The translations under genes were made by a program, and so were the position numbers. Shown here piece by piece: positions 26,700-36,196 of a stretch of DNA of 64,000 nucleotides. The stretch comes from Prevotella sp. Its GTDB lineage: Bacteria > Bacteroidota > Bacteroidia > Bacteroidales > Bacteroidaceae. The stretch's first letter is position 1. Each line of letters opens with the position of its first letter. The DNA is taken from the NCBI GenBank assembly GCA_024695815.1, contig JAILHK010000008.1, forward strand, positions 1 to 64,000, read 5' to 3'. Under the pieces are notes generated by a model. It made no database searches, had not been told where the DNA came from, and saw only the letters and a list, made by a program, of their open reading frames with translations.

Positions 26700-29404
26700 T
26701 GTTTGTTTTTGTATTTCACCTTAGCGCACACGCGCTCCTTTTGATTAAATTGTTTCAGTAGAATGTTCAGTCCGTCGGTCATCTTCTCGTTGGGTACCTC
26801 TACACGAAGTGTGCGCTGCTCGCCAGGCATCAACGTCACATAGCCGTCGCTCATAATGGCAGGCAGCACACGCTTGCCGGTCTTGCTGTTCACCACGCGT
26901 AACCGGTTAGCAAAAGCCACCGACCTACCAGTGTTGGTAAGTGTGATGTTTAATGCGGCATATCCCGACCTCTCCGTCACCACGGGCTGATCCGCAACGA
27001 CCTTCAGCTTTGCCTCAGGCAGTGTGAGAAGAGCACGATAGTCAAGCTCCTTCTCCCCATTACGCCAATAGAAGTTACGTGATAGCACCTGCCCCTGATT
27101 GGTCATCTCCAATTGAATGAAGTGCAGAGGCGAGAGCTCCTCATCAGCGAAGTCCAGCACAAAAGCCTCCTTGATGTTAGAAGCCTCAACAAGAGGCACA
27201 CTCCTGGTGGTAGTCAATGCCGTCACTTCACGTCCGTTGATATCATAGATACGTGCCGTGACCACCACATCCCGCAATGGCTGACTCGAAGCGTTTATCA
27301 CCTTCACGCTGTTCGTCAGACAGTTCCACTGCACATGAAGAGGTTCGCATGCCTGCTTTGCCCCCCAGTAGCAGCCCGTAGGGTCATAATAGTAATCATA
27401 TGTCTGCCACACAAACGAAGGATAGGCTGGATGGCTCATCCATATCAACAGAGCCGAGGCGTCGTTCCACATTTTATCGTTCCAGGCTTCATACATGCCC
27501 TTCATGTCTTCCAGGTTTATCAACTGCGCCTTCTCGCAGAAAGCCTCGAGCGATTCTGATGCGCCATAGCGTTCGTTCACCGACTTCTTATAGTCAATTG
27601 GTCCGCCGTTCCAAGCCTCCTTACCAAAGAAGTGTTTGTTCCACATCGTGTCATCGTCTTTCTCCAACTGTTCATCAGTAGGCAGCGGCCACCAGTCTTT
27701 TTTAGGAATAAACTCACGGACAGACTCAAAGGTAGGGAATGTAGCCATGCCTATCTCCGAACGACACCCGTAGCCATAGTCGTAGCCATAAGGATAGCTG
27801 GGCGTGTTGAATGCCAGGTTCGATGCCGATGTCTCGAAATGATGGCGAGGCGGCATGTCCTTCCACCAGCCACTACCCGATTTTGCATCCTGGTTTGAAC
27901 AACTGGTATAAAGGCGATCATTTGCATCCTCTTCCATCACAATCATGCGTAGCGCCTGGTCAATGTCCGCCACGGGATGCGTCTCGTTGGCTCCACACCA
28001 GAGAGCTATACTAGGATGGTTGCGCAGTCGGCGCACCTTGTCGCGTGCATTCACCTTGAAAGCCTCATGCTCGGCCACATCGTTCCACGCCACATAGAGC
28101 CAGAAGTCGTTCCACACCATGATACCATACTCGTCACAGTAATCATAGAACTCATCATCCGTAACGCATCCTGTCCACAGACGTATCATGTTATAGTTCA
28201 TCTCCCGATGCAACCGGATGGGCAACTCATACTGCGCTCCGTGCATTCTGAGCAGATACTCGCTCATGCCCCAATTACCACCTTTCACAAAGACGCGCTG
28301 GCCGTTTACATAAAACGTCAGCACCGGCATGTTCACGGCGTTCTTCTCTATACGATACTCATATTTCTTGATACCAAAACGAACCCTGCGCACATCTGTC
28401 GGCTGACCATCAACCACCGTTCGCAACTGACAGGTGTATAGATTCGGATCGCCATAACCATTGGGCCACCACAACTTCGGCTTTCTGACCAGCAGCGCCT
28501 CCACATCATGATGGTCTATCTGCAACTTACGCGTCTCGCCGCCATTTATCTCTATCGTCCTCTCGAAACGAATATTCCCTGGCTGAATGACACCTTCCAA
28601 CACCACCTTCTTTTTCTCTGCAGACAGATTTCTCAGTTCGCTCATCACCGAAAGCTCTGCCTGTTGGAGCGAAGGCAGGAAAGAACGCACCCAAGGGTCT
28701 CTCATCACCACATCGCCCGTTATCTCTATCCTCGCATGTCCTGTGATGCCAGCCAGTCTGCCTGGCACATAAGGCATCCAGTCCCAACCGGCCGCAGCCA
28801 GATAACTGGGGCTACAGGCCACGCCGTAAGGTCCTTCCTCTTTGCGTGTCTTCTTCTGGTCGGCATCGTAAACAAGGACAGCAATGGCATTCTTGCCATT
28901 CATCTTATAGTAAGGTGTCACGTCAAATCGCGAGCGAAGCATGTGTCCGCTGACATCCTTAGTCGATTCCGCCGTGCCCGATATCTTATGACCATTGAAA
29001 TAGAAATCAGCATAACGGTTCGTGTTGTCAAAACACAACCACACGCGTTGTCCGTTCTCTATGGCCGTGCCGTTGATCTCCGTACGATACCAATAAGGTT
29101 TACTGTATTTCCTCTCGTCAACACGATAGATATTGTCGGCCACATCAGGGTTCTCCTCTCTGCCCGCAGTCACATAGTCGGCAAACACCACACCCGGTAC
29201 CGCTGCCACGACAGCATCGTCAAAGTTAAATCCCGACAACGACACCTCCTGGCCCTTTACCTTCACCTGGTCTTGCGGAGCCACATGCCACACCACCTGC
29301 TTATCGTCAGAGTCCAGCGATACCACACGCACCTGCGCCTCCATAGAAAGACTGCTTGTCAGTCCACATGCCAGCGCCATCATTATATTACTTATCTTCA
29401 TCAC
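26696..29404 (-). CDS. GH2 beta-mannosidase-like / exo-glucosaminidase-type enzyme
   Basis: The 902-residue protein has a signal peptide (about 1-23), a sugar-binding jelly-roll domain (RVWLCFDNTNRYADFYFNG), an immunoglobulin-like domain, then a TIM barrel. The acid/base is the Glu in WCGANET near residue 471 and the nucleophile is probably the Glu in RSEIGM near residue 550, a layout resembling beta-mannosidases (SEFGM) more than beta-galactosidases. This fits the beta-mannose at the base of N-glycan cores or a beta-mannan decoration. It overlaps the GH78-like gene by 4 bp and follows a GH92 gene by 2 bp. Confidence 0.78.
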   Translation of the reverse strand: MMKISNIMMALACGLTSSLSMEAQVRVVSLDSDDKQVVWHVAPQDQVKVKGQEVSLSGFNFDDAVVAAVPGVVFADYVTAGREENPDVADNIYRVDERKYSKPYWYRTEINGTAIENGQRVWLCFDNTNRYADFYFNGHKISGTAESTKDVSGHMLRSRFDVTPYYKMNGKNAIAVLVYDADQKKTRKEEGPYGVACSPSYLAAAGWDWMPYVPGRLAGITGHARIEITGDVVMRDPWVRSFLPSLQQAELSVMSELRNLSAEKKKVVLEGVIQPGNIRFERTIEINGGETRKLQIDHHDVEALLVRKPKLWWPNGYGDPNLYTCQLRTVVDGQPTDVRRVRFGIKKYEYRIEKNAVNMPVLTFYVNGQRVFVKGGNWGMSEYLLRMHGAQYELPIRLHREMNYNMIRLWTGCVTDDEFYDYCDEYGIMVWNDFWLYVAWNDVAEHEAFKVNARDKVRRLRNHPSIALWCGANETHPVADIDQALRMIVMEEDANDRLYTSCSNQDAKSGSGWWKDMPPRHHFETSASNLAFNTPSYPYGYDYGYGCRSEIGMATFPTFESVREFIPKKDWWPLPTDEQLEKDDDTMWNKHFFGKEAWNGGPIDYKKSVNERYGASESLEAFCEKAQLINLEDMKGMYEAWNDKMWNDASALLIWMSHPAYPSFVWQTYDYYYDPTGCYWGAKQACEPLHVQWNCLTNSVKVINASSQPLRDVVVTARIYDINGREVTALTTTRSVPLVEASNIKEAFVLDFADEELSPLHFIQLEMTNQGQVLSRNFYWRNGEKELDYRALLTLPEAKLKVVADQPVVTERSGYAALNITLTNTGRSVAFANRLRVVNSKTGKRVLPAIMSDGYVTLMPGEQRTLRVEVPNEKMTDGLNILLKQFNQKERVCAKVKYKNKQ

Positions 29405-29406
29405 GA

Positions 29407-31710
29407 TTACTTACTTGCTTTATTACTCATCTGCATTTCCAGCACCCCACCCTGCATGATGTCCTTGAAATCAATAAAACACTGCTTATGGGCTTTGCCG
29501 TTCAGGGTCATCTGTTGAATATAGACATGGTCCTCTGCATTATCCTTTGCCTCGATACGAAAAGACTTGCCGTTAGGCAGGTGGAACGTCACCTTCGAGA
29601 ATACGGGCGATGTGATCTCAAAACGCGTATTGCCAGGACATGCCTGATGAATACCTGCTGCCGTCAGCACATACCATGCCGACATCTGTCCCACATCCTC
29701 ATTACCGCAGAGTCCCTCCACCTTGTTTTTATAGGCGTGCGCACAGATATAGCGTGTCCAGTACTGCGTCAATGAGGGAGCACCCAACTGGTTGAACAGA
29801 AAAGGCACGAATTGCACAGGTTCGTTGGCATGGTTGTAGTACACGTTCCAGAACATATCCTCGGGCGTCTGTTCAAACATCCATTTCAAATCTCTCAGCA
29901 CAGCCTTTCTGCCACCCATCAGTCCAACCATTCCCTTCACATCGTGAGGCACGAACCATCCCTGTTGCAGGGCGTTGCTCTCCATGGCGCCATACCATTC
30001 CTGCAGGCGTCCCTGTTCGGGCCATTCCACCCACGTGCCGTCTTCGTTGCGCGGACGAAACCACCCCTTCTCTTTGTCAAACATCAGTCTGTAGGCCTGA
30101 CTCTTCTTCAAGTATTCCTTTTCATCGGCTTTCTTCCCCAGGGCCTTAGCCAACTGAGCCACACACCAGTCCGTATAGGCATATTCCAGCGTGTGCGACA
30201 GTCCGAGTGTGCCGGGCGTATATCCCAGTTTGTCATTGCCAAACCTGGCCGACGAGTTCTTGGCATACTGATAAGCCTTCTCTATGTCATAGCCACGAAT
30301 CCCTTTAGCATAAGCATCGGCCAGCACCGAGATGGCTGGGTTGCCAAGCATACATCCCGAGTAGCTGTTCAGGAACTCCCAGCGCTCATAATACCCCTTG
30401 CCACTCTGCTGGGCCAGAGAAATCAGCGAGCCCAGCATATCATTCACCAGCGTCGGGTTGATAATCGTCTGCAATGGCATCTGCGAACGAAACACATCCC
30501 ATCCACTGAAGATGGTGCGCTTGGTAAACGTGCCGTCGCTCTGGTGTATCTGGTAGTCGCCTCCCACATAGCGCCCATCCACGTCGGTATAGATGCGGGG
30601 GTCTATCATCGTGTGATAGAGAGCCGTGTAGAAAACCGTTCTCTCATCATCCGTACCGCCTTCCACCTCTATTCTACTCAGTTCCCTGTTCCACAGTGCC
30701 TTGGCGGCATGACGCACAGCCTCAAAGTCCTTATCTCGAAGTTCTGCCTCGAAGTTCTTGCGTGCTCCCTCCTGGTCCACAAACGAGATGCCCACCTTCA
30801 GCTCCACCTGGTCGTTGGGTTCGGTGGCAAACTGCGTAAAGAAACCAATATGGCGGCCCTGCAACGACTGCTGACCACGAATAATCTCAGCCTTCTCCAC
30901 CACGTCCAGATACGCGTTGCTCACCACATCCTCATTATGACGACTCATGCCGTCGGCTATCGCTGCCGACCAGAAGCCATAGTCTGTCATCGGTCTCGAC
31001 AGCTCTGCATGGAAGTATATCGTGTATAGGCCCTTGCCTTCACCGTCGCCCCATCCGCCACCGTCGGGCGTGCATCGCATCCATCCCTCAATGGTGTGCT
31101 CGTCTATCACCTTCACATATTCCTCCTCGGCCGTGCCACCCACTCTTCGTGCCAAGTCTATCTGAATGCGCGACTGGTCGTTCTTTGGGAATGTCATCCT
31201 CAGAACACCACCATGAGGTGTGACAGAGGTCTCCACACGAATGTCATAGTCTGTCAGCACGGCTGCATAGTAGCCAGCGCGAGCCACCTCTTTCGATTTA
31301 TCCTGACGCGAGCGCCATCCCGGTCGTTTTCCCTCAATGCCGGCAATGGTCTTCATCGGTCCCGTCGTAGGCATCACGAGGAAGTTGCCCAGATCTCCGT
31401 TCCAGCCTATTCCGCTCATCTGCGTCATGGCAAAACCCTCTATCGTCTTGTGTTCATAACTATAGCCCGAGCCGTTGTCACCCCCCGTGATGGTCTGCGG
31501 ACTCACCTGTACCAGTCCGTAGGGTGTCGTTGCACCGGGAAAGGTCTTTCCCAGTCCATGATAGGCACCTGCAGCATCCACATTCGTCGATGCGCCGATA
31601 AAGGGGTTCACTGCATCCGCAGGGGTTTGAGCGTTGATGTCAGTCAAGCATAGCAAGCTTCCCACAATAGACATCAGAGTCCAATGTGATAAATATTTTC
31701 GTGTGTACAT
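29407..31710 (-). CDS. GH92 exo-alpha-mannosidase
   Basis: The 767-residue protein has a signal peptide (about 1-27), AVNPFIGASTNVDAAGAYHG and FPGATTPYGLVQVSP at the start, the acid loop MESNALQQGWFVPHD near residue 578, and the base/metal loop GNEDVGQMSAWYV near residue 670, all standard GH92. It is the third GH92 in the locus and lies in the upstream half, between the GH38-like and GH2 genes. Its acid loop differs from the other two, so a distinct mannosidic linkage is likely. Confidence 0.92.
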   Translation of the reverse strand: MYTRKYLSHWTLMSIVGSLLCLTDINAQTPADAVNPFIGASTNVDAAGAYHGLGKTFPGATTPYGLVQVSPQTITGGDNGSGYSYEHKTIEGFAMTQMSGIGWNGDLGNFLVMPTTGPMKTIAGIEGKRPGWRSRQDKSKEVARAGYYAAVLTDYDIRVETSVTPHGGVLRMTFPKNDQSRIQIDLARRVGGTAEEEYVKVIDEHTIEGWMRCTPDGGGWGDGEGKGLYTIYFHAELSRPMTDYGFWSAAIADGMSRHNEDVVSNAYLDVVEKAEIIRGQQSLQGRHIGFFTQFATEPNDQVELKVGISFVDQEGARKNFEAELRDKDFEAVRHAAKALWNRELSRIEVEGGTDDERTVFYTALYHTMIDPRIYTDVDGRYVGGDYQIHQSDGTFTKRTIFSGWDVFRSQMPLQTIINPTLVNDMLGSLISLAQQSGKGYYERWEFLNSYSGCMLGNPAISVLADAYAKGIRGYDIEKAYQYAKNSSARFGNDKLGYTPGTLGLSHTLEYAYTDWCVAQLAKALGKKADEKEYLKKSQAYRLMFDKEKGWFRPRNEDGTWVEWPEQGRLQEWYGAMESNALQQGWFVPHDVKGMVGLMGGRKAVLRDLKWMFEQTPEDMFWNVYYNHANEPVQFVPFLFNQLGAPSLTQYWTRYICAHAYKNKVEGLCGNEDVGQMSAWYVLTAAGIHQACPGNTRFEITSPVFSKVTFHLPNGKSFRIEAKDNAEDHVYIQQMTLNGKAHKQCFIDFKDIMQGGVLEMQMSNKASK

Positions 31711-31727
31711 AACTTTTTTTATATGGA

Positions 31728-34127
31728 TTATCTTTCCGGATATATTTTCAGTGTCTTAATGGCAAAACGAGGCATCTTCATGCTGATGGTGCCCTTCGCA
31801 TCTGGTCGATGGTGTGCTAATGGCTCTCCGTTCAGGTCCACCTCCACAACATCCTTCACGGGGAAGCCCAGCCTCAGCTGTTCACGTCCGCCTTTGCCGT
31901 CGGCATTGAAAAGTCGCAGTATCATGGCACCATCGTCTTGCATCATGGCAGCGCTCAGCTGACAGGTGGCTGCGAGCAACTGGCGTGTGGGGTACTGCTG
32001 TGCATGACAGCCCGAGGCCACCAGCGGGTTGTGCCAGTCGTCCACCATATCCTGCAGCTGTGCCTGGTCCCATCGTCCCTGATGCGGAACCAAGGCATAG
32101 TTCATCTCCGTAGCACCATTGATTGGATAGCGGCGCCACCATAGTCCGTCGCCAGCATACTGCACAGTCAGTGCCAGCGGTTCGTCGGCACCGTAAGAGT
32201 AGCTGGTGGTATGGTCCGACAACAATGCAAAACCCTGTCCTTTCCGTCCTTCGCTGAGGTCCACCCAGTTCAGCACCACGTTGTGCTTGATACTGTCCCA
32301 ACGGTTGTAGAACGTGTCATCAAGCCGACTCTCGCAGACGTCGAAAGGTGCATCCTTACTCAACCGAGGCTGTTGCAGCGCCACAGGGAAGAGCATTCGT
32401 AACATGTAGCGCGTGTCATAGTAAGGCGTGCGGTTGGCATTACTGCGATAGCGGAAGGGATCACCCACAGAGGTATCTTCCGTCCAGTGTATAGTCAACT
32501 GACAGTCCACGCGCCGCTGTCCCTGTGTCAGTGTGATGGTATGCGAGAAAGGCACCCCTGCCACATAGCCGTCTATGCGTATCTGCTGTTTCAACGGGTG
32601 GTCTGCCAAACAGGTGGCCGTGGCTACATTCTCTGTTGATGAGCGCATACCGCCGTGCTGATTGAAATAGCCTTTCAACTCGCCAAAATGCGACGTGCTC
32701 CGTTGGTCAACCAGTTCCCTGCCACCTTGTTGTTTGTCTATCCAGCTACTGACGATGCCGCCTCGTTTCAAATCGAACGTCAACCGATACTGGTCATTTT
32801 CCAGGACTGCCGTTGTCTCGCCCTGCCATCTGTCCTCACGAGCCTGCGCTGCCACGGCAGTATCCACACGGCACGTTGTCTGTCCGAAGGCTGGCACATC
32901 GACCCACAGCAGTCGTCCATCGGCCGTCGTTGTCACCTCCTGTCGGCGGTGCGCCGTGGTGTTATAGAACGTCACATACGGGCCACCTTGCTTTCCAACG
33001 GCAATAGCGTCGCTCATCATCTTGCGTGCCGTCGCCACACTGCTGTCGGTCCACATGCGGATAGCATCTGCCCACGTGCCGTAGTCCTTCAACTTGTTGT
33101 AAGGCACAATCCACGAGTCGTGATGCTGCGCCAACATCAGCGTGCGCCATGCCTCGTCCATCTGCCACTGGTCCATACGATGCCCCGTCAGCACACCGAG
33201 TTTCTCGGCCTGCACCAACAGGTTCTCGGCCTGTCGCACCTGTCGGCCAATGCGCTGCATCACCTGCGAGCCCCACATCAGTCCTGGGTGTATGTCCTCC
33301 TGCGACCAGCGCCATTCCTCCACGTTCTTCTTTTGCGTATAGCAGTCTATATAGTCCGTCCATCTCACATACTGCGTCTGTCCCTTACGGTCACGCAACC
33401 AGGGGCCATAGTTCCAACCGGCATCCTGATAGCACATGCCCACAGGATTCTGGATGCCAGCCTTCTCACATATTTGGATATATTCGTCAGAATTAGTCCA
33501 ACCAATGGTCTGCCACACCGACCCTTCCTGCAGTTTCTCGCAGGCATAGCGTGGCACAGCTATCATCTTGCTACCGTCTGGGCCCACAAGATTCACCAGC
33601 TGACCGCCATGTGCTTCCGTATAACCACCCCAACAGGTGTCGGGACACTTCAGCACCATATACTTAAAGCCCAACAGTCTCAACAGCTGTGGCAACTGAC
33701 TTGTGAAACAAGGCTCTTCACTGCTGTAGGTATTAAACGTGATACCGGGAAAATGGCTGCGCAACTTCTGCATGCCATACTGAAACTGGCGAATGATGCT
33801 CTCACCATTTATATTATATAGATAGGGCTGCGCATAGGTAGGATTGGTCACCTCAACCTGCGAACTCAACATTTTCTTCTGAAACAGACGGTAGGCTTCG
33901 GGAGTGCGCACCGCCACGGTGTCCCATGTCTCGGGTTCTATCTCTAAACCAATACGCCAGTCGGGATGCCGTTCTAACTGATCTACCATAAACTGCGTGT
34001 AGGTGTCCAGAGGATAGTGACCGTAAAGTCCGCCATGAAAGCCATCTACAAAGAAGTTTCTGGGCTGCGCCTCAACAGTCAAAACAAACGTAGAACACAA
34101 AAAGATTTTTAATAGCCGTGTCATCAT
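31728..34127 (-). CDS. Divergent GH38-like alpha-mannosidase homologue
   Basis: The 799-residue protein has a signal peptide (about 1-20). The architecture resembles GH38: an N-terminal alpha/beta domain with NINGESIIRQFQYGM and SQLPQLLRLLGFKYMVLK, a three-helix region (MDEAWRTLMLAQHHDSW near 320) and a C-terminal beta domain with RVDCQLTIHWTED. The usual N-terminal His-x-Asp zinc site is replaced by FHGGLYGHYP, and the segment that normally reads PDxFGH (nucleophile Asp) reads SEEPCF. The fold assignment is fair; activity on alpha-mannose is only suggested by the neighbours (three GH92). Confidence 0.65.
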   Translation of the reverse strand: MMTRLLKIFLCSTFVLTVEAQPRNFFVDGFHGGLYGHYPLDTYTQFMVDQLERHPDWRIGLEIEPETWDTVAVRTPEAYRLFQKKMLSSQVEVTNPTYAQPYLYNINGESIIRQFQYGMQKLRSHFPGITFNTYSSEEPCFTSQLPQLLRLLGFKYMVLKCPDTCWGGYTEAHGGQLVNLVGPDGSKMIAVPRYACEKLQEGSVWQTIGWTNSDEYIQICEKAGIQNPVGMCYQDAGWNYGPWLRDRKGQTQYVRWTDYIDCYTQKKNVEEWRWSQEDIHPGLMWGSQVMQRIGRQVRQAENLLVQAEKLGVLTGHRMDQWQMDEAWRTLMLAQHHDSWIVPYNKLKDYGTWADAIRMWTDSSVATARKMMSDAIAVGKQGGPYVTFYNTTAHRRQEVTTTADGRLLWVDVPAFGQTTCRVDTAVAAQAREDRWQGETTAVLENDQYRLTFDLKRGGIVSSWIDKQQGGRELVDQRSTSHFGELKGYFNQHGGMRSSTENVATATCLADHPLKQQIRIDGYVAGVPFSHTITLTQGQRRVDCQLTIHWTEDTSVGDPFRYRSNANRTPYYDTRYMLRMLFPVALQQPRLSKDAPFDVCESRLDDTFYNRWDSIKHNVVLNWVDLSEGRKGQGFALLSDHTTSYSYGADEPLALTVQYAGDGLWWRRYPINGATEMNYALVPHQGRWDQAQLQDMVDDWHNPLVASGCHAQQYPTRQLLAATCQLSAAMMQDDGAMILRLFNADGKGGREQLRLGFPVKDVVEVDLNGEPLAHHRPDAKGTISMKMPRFAIKTLKIYPER

Positions 34128-34133
34128 AGTTAA

Positions 34134-35336
34134 TTATCCGTTAACAGCCTTCTTCCTCTTAGCATTCGACAGACATCTTACTGCCAGTATCATGACGACT
34201 AAACCATGGGAAGTGTCAATCTGAGAAACAAAAGGCGTGAGCAATATGAATACAATCAATAATAAGAAATAGCCTAATACCAAGTGACGGAATCCCGACC
34301 ACTGGTGAAGAACGAGCCATAACAATAACGGCAACGGGTTGAACACCAACACATACCAATTACCCGATGTTCCGTCAAGCGAAGAACAGAATGTGGTGTA
34401 GCACAAGGCCAGTCCTATCACCGCCTGCAACAGTAGCAGTAACCCATCGACTGCTATTGTCAGTTTGCGCAAACGTCCTTTTTGCTCGGCTATGGTGAGC
34501 GCCACCATCAATAGCAGCACGATGATGAAACACCGGGTCGGCGTAAACCACCCTGTGTCATGACCGTCATTGCCAGCTATCAGCACATGCCCGTTGTTCT
34601 CTAACAGCAACGGGCGTCGGCTGCCCATCGCATCCACAACAGACGCATGCTGCCATGTCTCCACGAGTAGCGATGGCGAATACTTTTGCCCTTTTTGTCC
34701 CACTTTGTCGCCCTCGGCCCCCAAGAGAGTGTTCCAAAAGAAGTCCACCCATGGGCGGTCTTTAGAGATGTGATGCACAAAGTTGCGATAGGTACCATTC
34801 AGTATCGGCGAGATAGAATCATACACCAGCTTTGTATCGTTCTGCAATGCACTGGTCACGGCATAAGCGCACATGCTGGCGCAATTGGTTGTCAGGTAGT
34901 TATATTGACGAAAGGCGCCACGTGCCAGCTCGTTATCAAGCAGTTCCCACAGTCGTCTCTTCTGTTGCAGACTGAGGTTCAACTCATACTCCACCACCTG
35001 TCGCCCCTCGTTGATGTAGTCTTGCAGATAATCACTGGTATGCGCAACAGAGTATTCCCCCATGGCATCACCGGTAAAGAATGCCAGCCGATTACCTGCC
35101 GTATCATCGAGTCCATAAGTGAAAGAAAGATCTAATCCTGCCGACGGACATTGCAGACGCAAGGCGCAATGACCATGTGCCGTATAGATGGTATAGCCGG
35201 GAGCCACACTGAGTAGCGATGTCTTGATATCAGTGGCCAGCCCATCCTCGTCGGTTTGAGAAAAGCCCATCGCGGGCAACAGCCATAAGACCGTTGCCAC
35301 AACGATGAGCCGAATAAAAACCTTCCTTAAAAACAT
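34134..35336 (-). CDS. DUF4105 (Lnb N-terminal periplasmic-like) membrane protein
   Basis: The 400-residue protein has an N-terminal signal/anchor (about 7-27). The periplasmic part has APGYTIYTAHGHCALRLQ, LSFTYGLDDTAG, the central YNYLTTNCASMCAYAV (conserved Asn-Cys) and FWNTLLGAEGDKVG, characteristic of DUF4105, related to the N-terminal domain of lacto-N-biosidase LnbX partners. Four or so hydrophobic segments follow (about 270-390). The stop abuts GH38-like by 6 bp and the start abuts the upstream gene's stop. It is predicted to be inner-membrane anchored; function unknown. Confidence 0.75.
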   Translation of the reverse strand: MFLRKVFIRLIVVATVLWLLPAMGFSQTDEDGLATDIKTSLLSVAPGYTIYTAHGHCALRLQCPSAGLDLSFTYGLDDTAGNRLAFFTGDAMGEYSVAHTSDYLQDYINEGRQVVEYELNLSLQQKRRLWELLDNELARGAFRQYNYLTTNCASMCAYAVTSALQNDTKLVYDSISPILNGTYRNFVHHISKDRPWVDFFWNTLLGAEGDKVGQKGQKYSPSLLVETWQHASVVDAMGSRRPLLLENNGHVLIAGNDGHDTGWFTPTRCFIIVLLLMVALTIAEQKGRLRKLTIAVDGLLLLLQAVIGLALCYTTFCSSLDGTSGNWYVLVFNPLPLLLWLVLHQWSGFRHLVLGYFLLLIVFILLTPFVSQIDTSHGLVVMILAVRCLSNAKRKKAVNG

Positions 35337-36074
35337 TTATCTTATGATCTTCTTTCCATTGACAATATAGATACCTTTGCGCATGGCGCTGACTTTCTGA
35401 CCACTGAGCGTGAATACCTGCGCCTTAGAAGTCTGACGCACCACGTTGTTGATCTTGTCAGGATTGTCACCACCCTCAGGCAGCACAGTGCCCTCTGGCA
35501 AGAACACCGCATAGATCACATGGTCTGGCTCTACGTTCCAGTTATCCTTGGCTCGCGCAGCCTCACGAGCCTGATCAGCGGCATCATCACCTTGGAAGTC
35601 ATCCGCTTTGGCATCGACATCACGCGGACAGTTAGCATTGAACACCAGTCCACCATCGGCAACGTAAGGGTCTGTCCATCCATTACTATCGCTTGTGGGG
35701 GCCACAAGCAGGTCGGCCTGTGTGTACTCGTTGTCTGCCTTCTTCACAAGACTGAAGCCAGCCAGCACGTAGCCATCCTCTGGTTCTCCGAAAAGTCCCA
35801 CCTGATAGAATCCACGCAAAGGGTCACCGTCTTCGCGTGTCAGGTCGTTACCATTTTCTCCAATGGTAGCCTTCAGCGTGATCGACTCAGCCTTTCGAGT
35901 CTGCTGGTTGGATGGGTCTTCTGTTTTCATATAGACCACACCGCGTCCTGTCTCGTTAGCCACTAGCTGCACATGAATGTTTTTGTAGGGAGTAGCCTGT
36001 GCACTCATAGCCACCACGCAGAGAGCCATTGCGGCTACCATTCTGCGTACACTTGAAAAGTAAACTTTTTGCAT
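35337..36074 (-). CDS. Secreted protein with Por-type C-terminal tail
   Basis: The 245-residue protein has a signal peptide (about 1-27), a beta-rich body with no family I recognise, including KNIHVQLVANETGRG and GGLVFNANCP, and a C-terminal tail VFTLSGQKV...KGIYIVNGKKIIR much like the tail of the DUF5005-like protein at the other end of the cluster. First gene of the long minus-strand series and directly downstream of a promoter element at 36125-36132. It could be a cell-surface or secreted accessory; function not assignable. Confidence 0.7.
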   Translation of the reverse strand: MQKVYFSSVRRMVAAMALCVVAMSAQATPYKNIHVQLVANETGRGVVYMKTEDPSNQQTRKAESITLKATIGENGNDLTREDGDPLRGFYQVGLFGEPEDGYVLAGFSLVKKADNEYTQADLLVAPTSDSNGWTDPYVADGGLVFNANCPRDVDAKADDFQGDDAADQAREAARAKDNWNVEPDHVIYAVFLPEGTVLPEGGDNPDKINNVVRQTSKAQVFTLSGQKVSAMRKGIYIVNGKKIIR

Positions 36075-36124
36075 AACGTTTTTGTTTTTAGGTTACTAAA
36101 TAAATTGGTAAATTGAACACGCTG

Positions 36125-36132
36125 CAAAAGTA
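36125..36132 (-). promoter_or_regulatory. Promoter -7 box of the long glycan-utilisation operon
   Basis: Minus-strand TACTTTTG, 50 bp upstream of the first gene (start 36074). No other convincing promoter was seen in the gaps down to GH31, so this may serve a transcript of about 31 kb; internal promoters are not excluded. Confidence 0.5.
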
Positions 36133-36196
36133 CGTACTATTTCTATTTTGGGCTATCAAAAAAGAACACAAAAGCATTAAAAACGAACCAAAAGCA

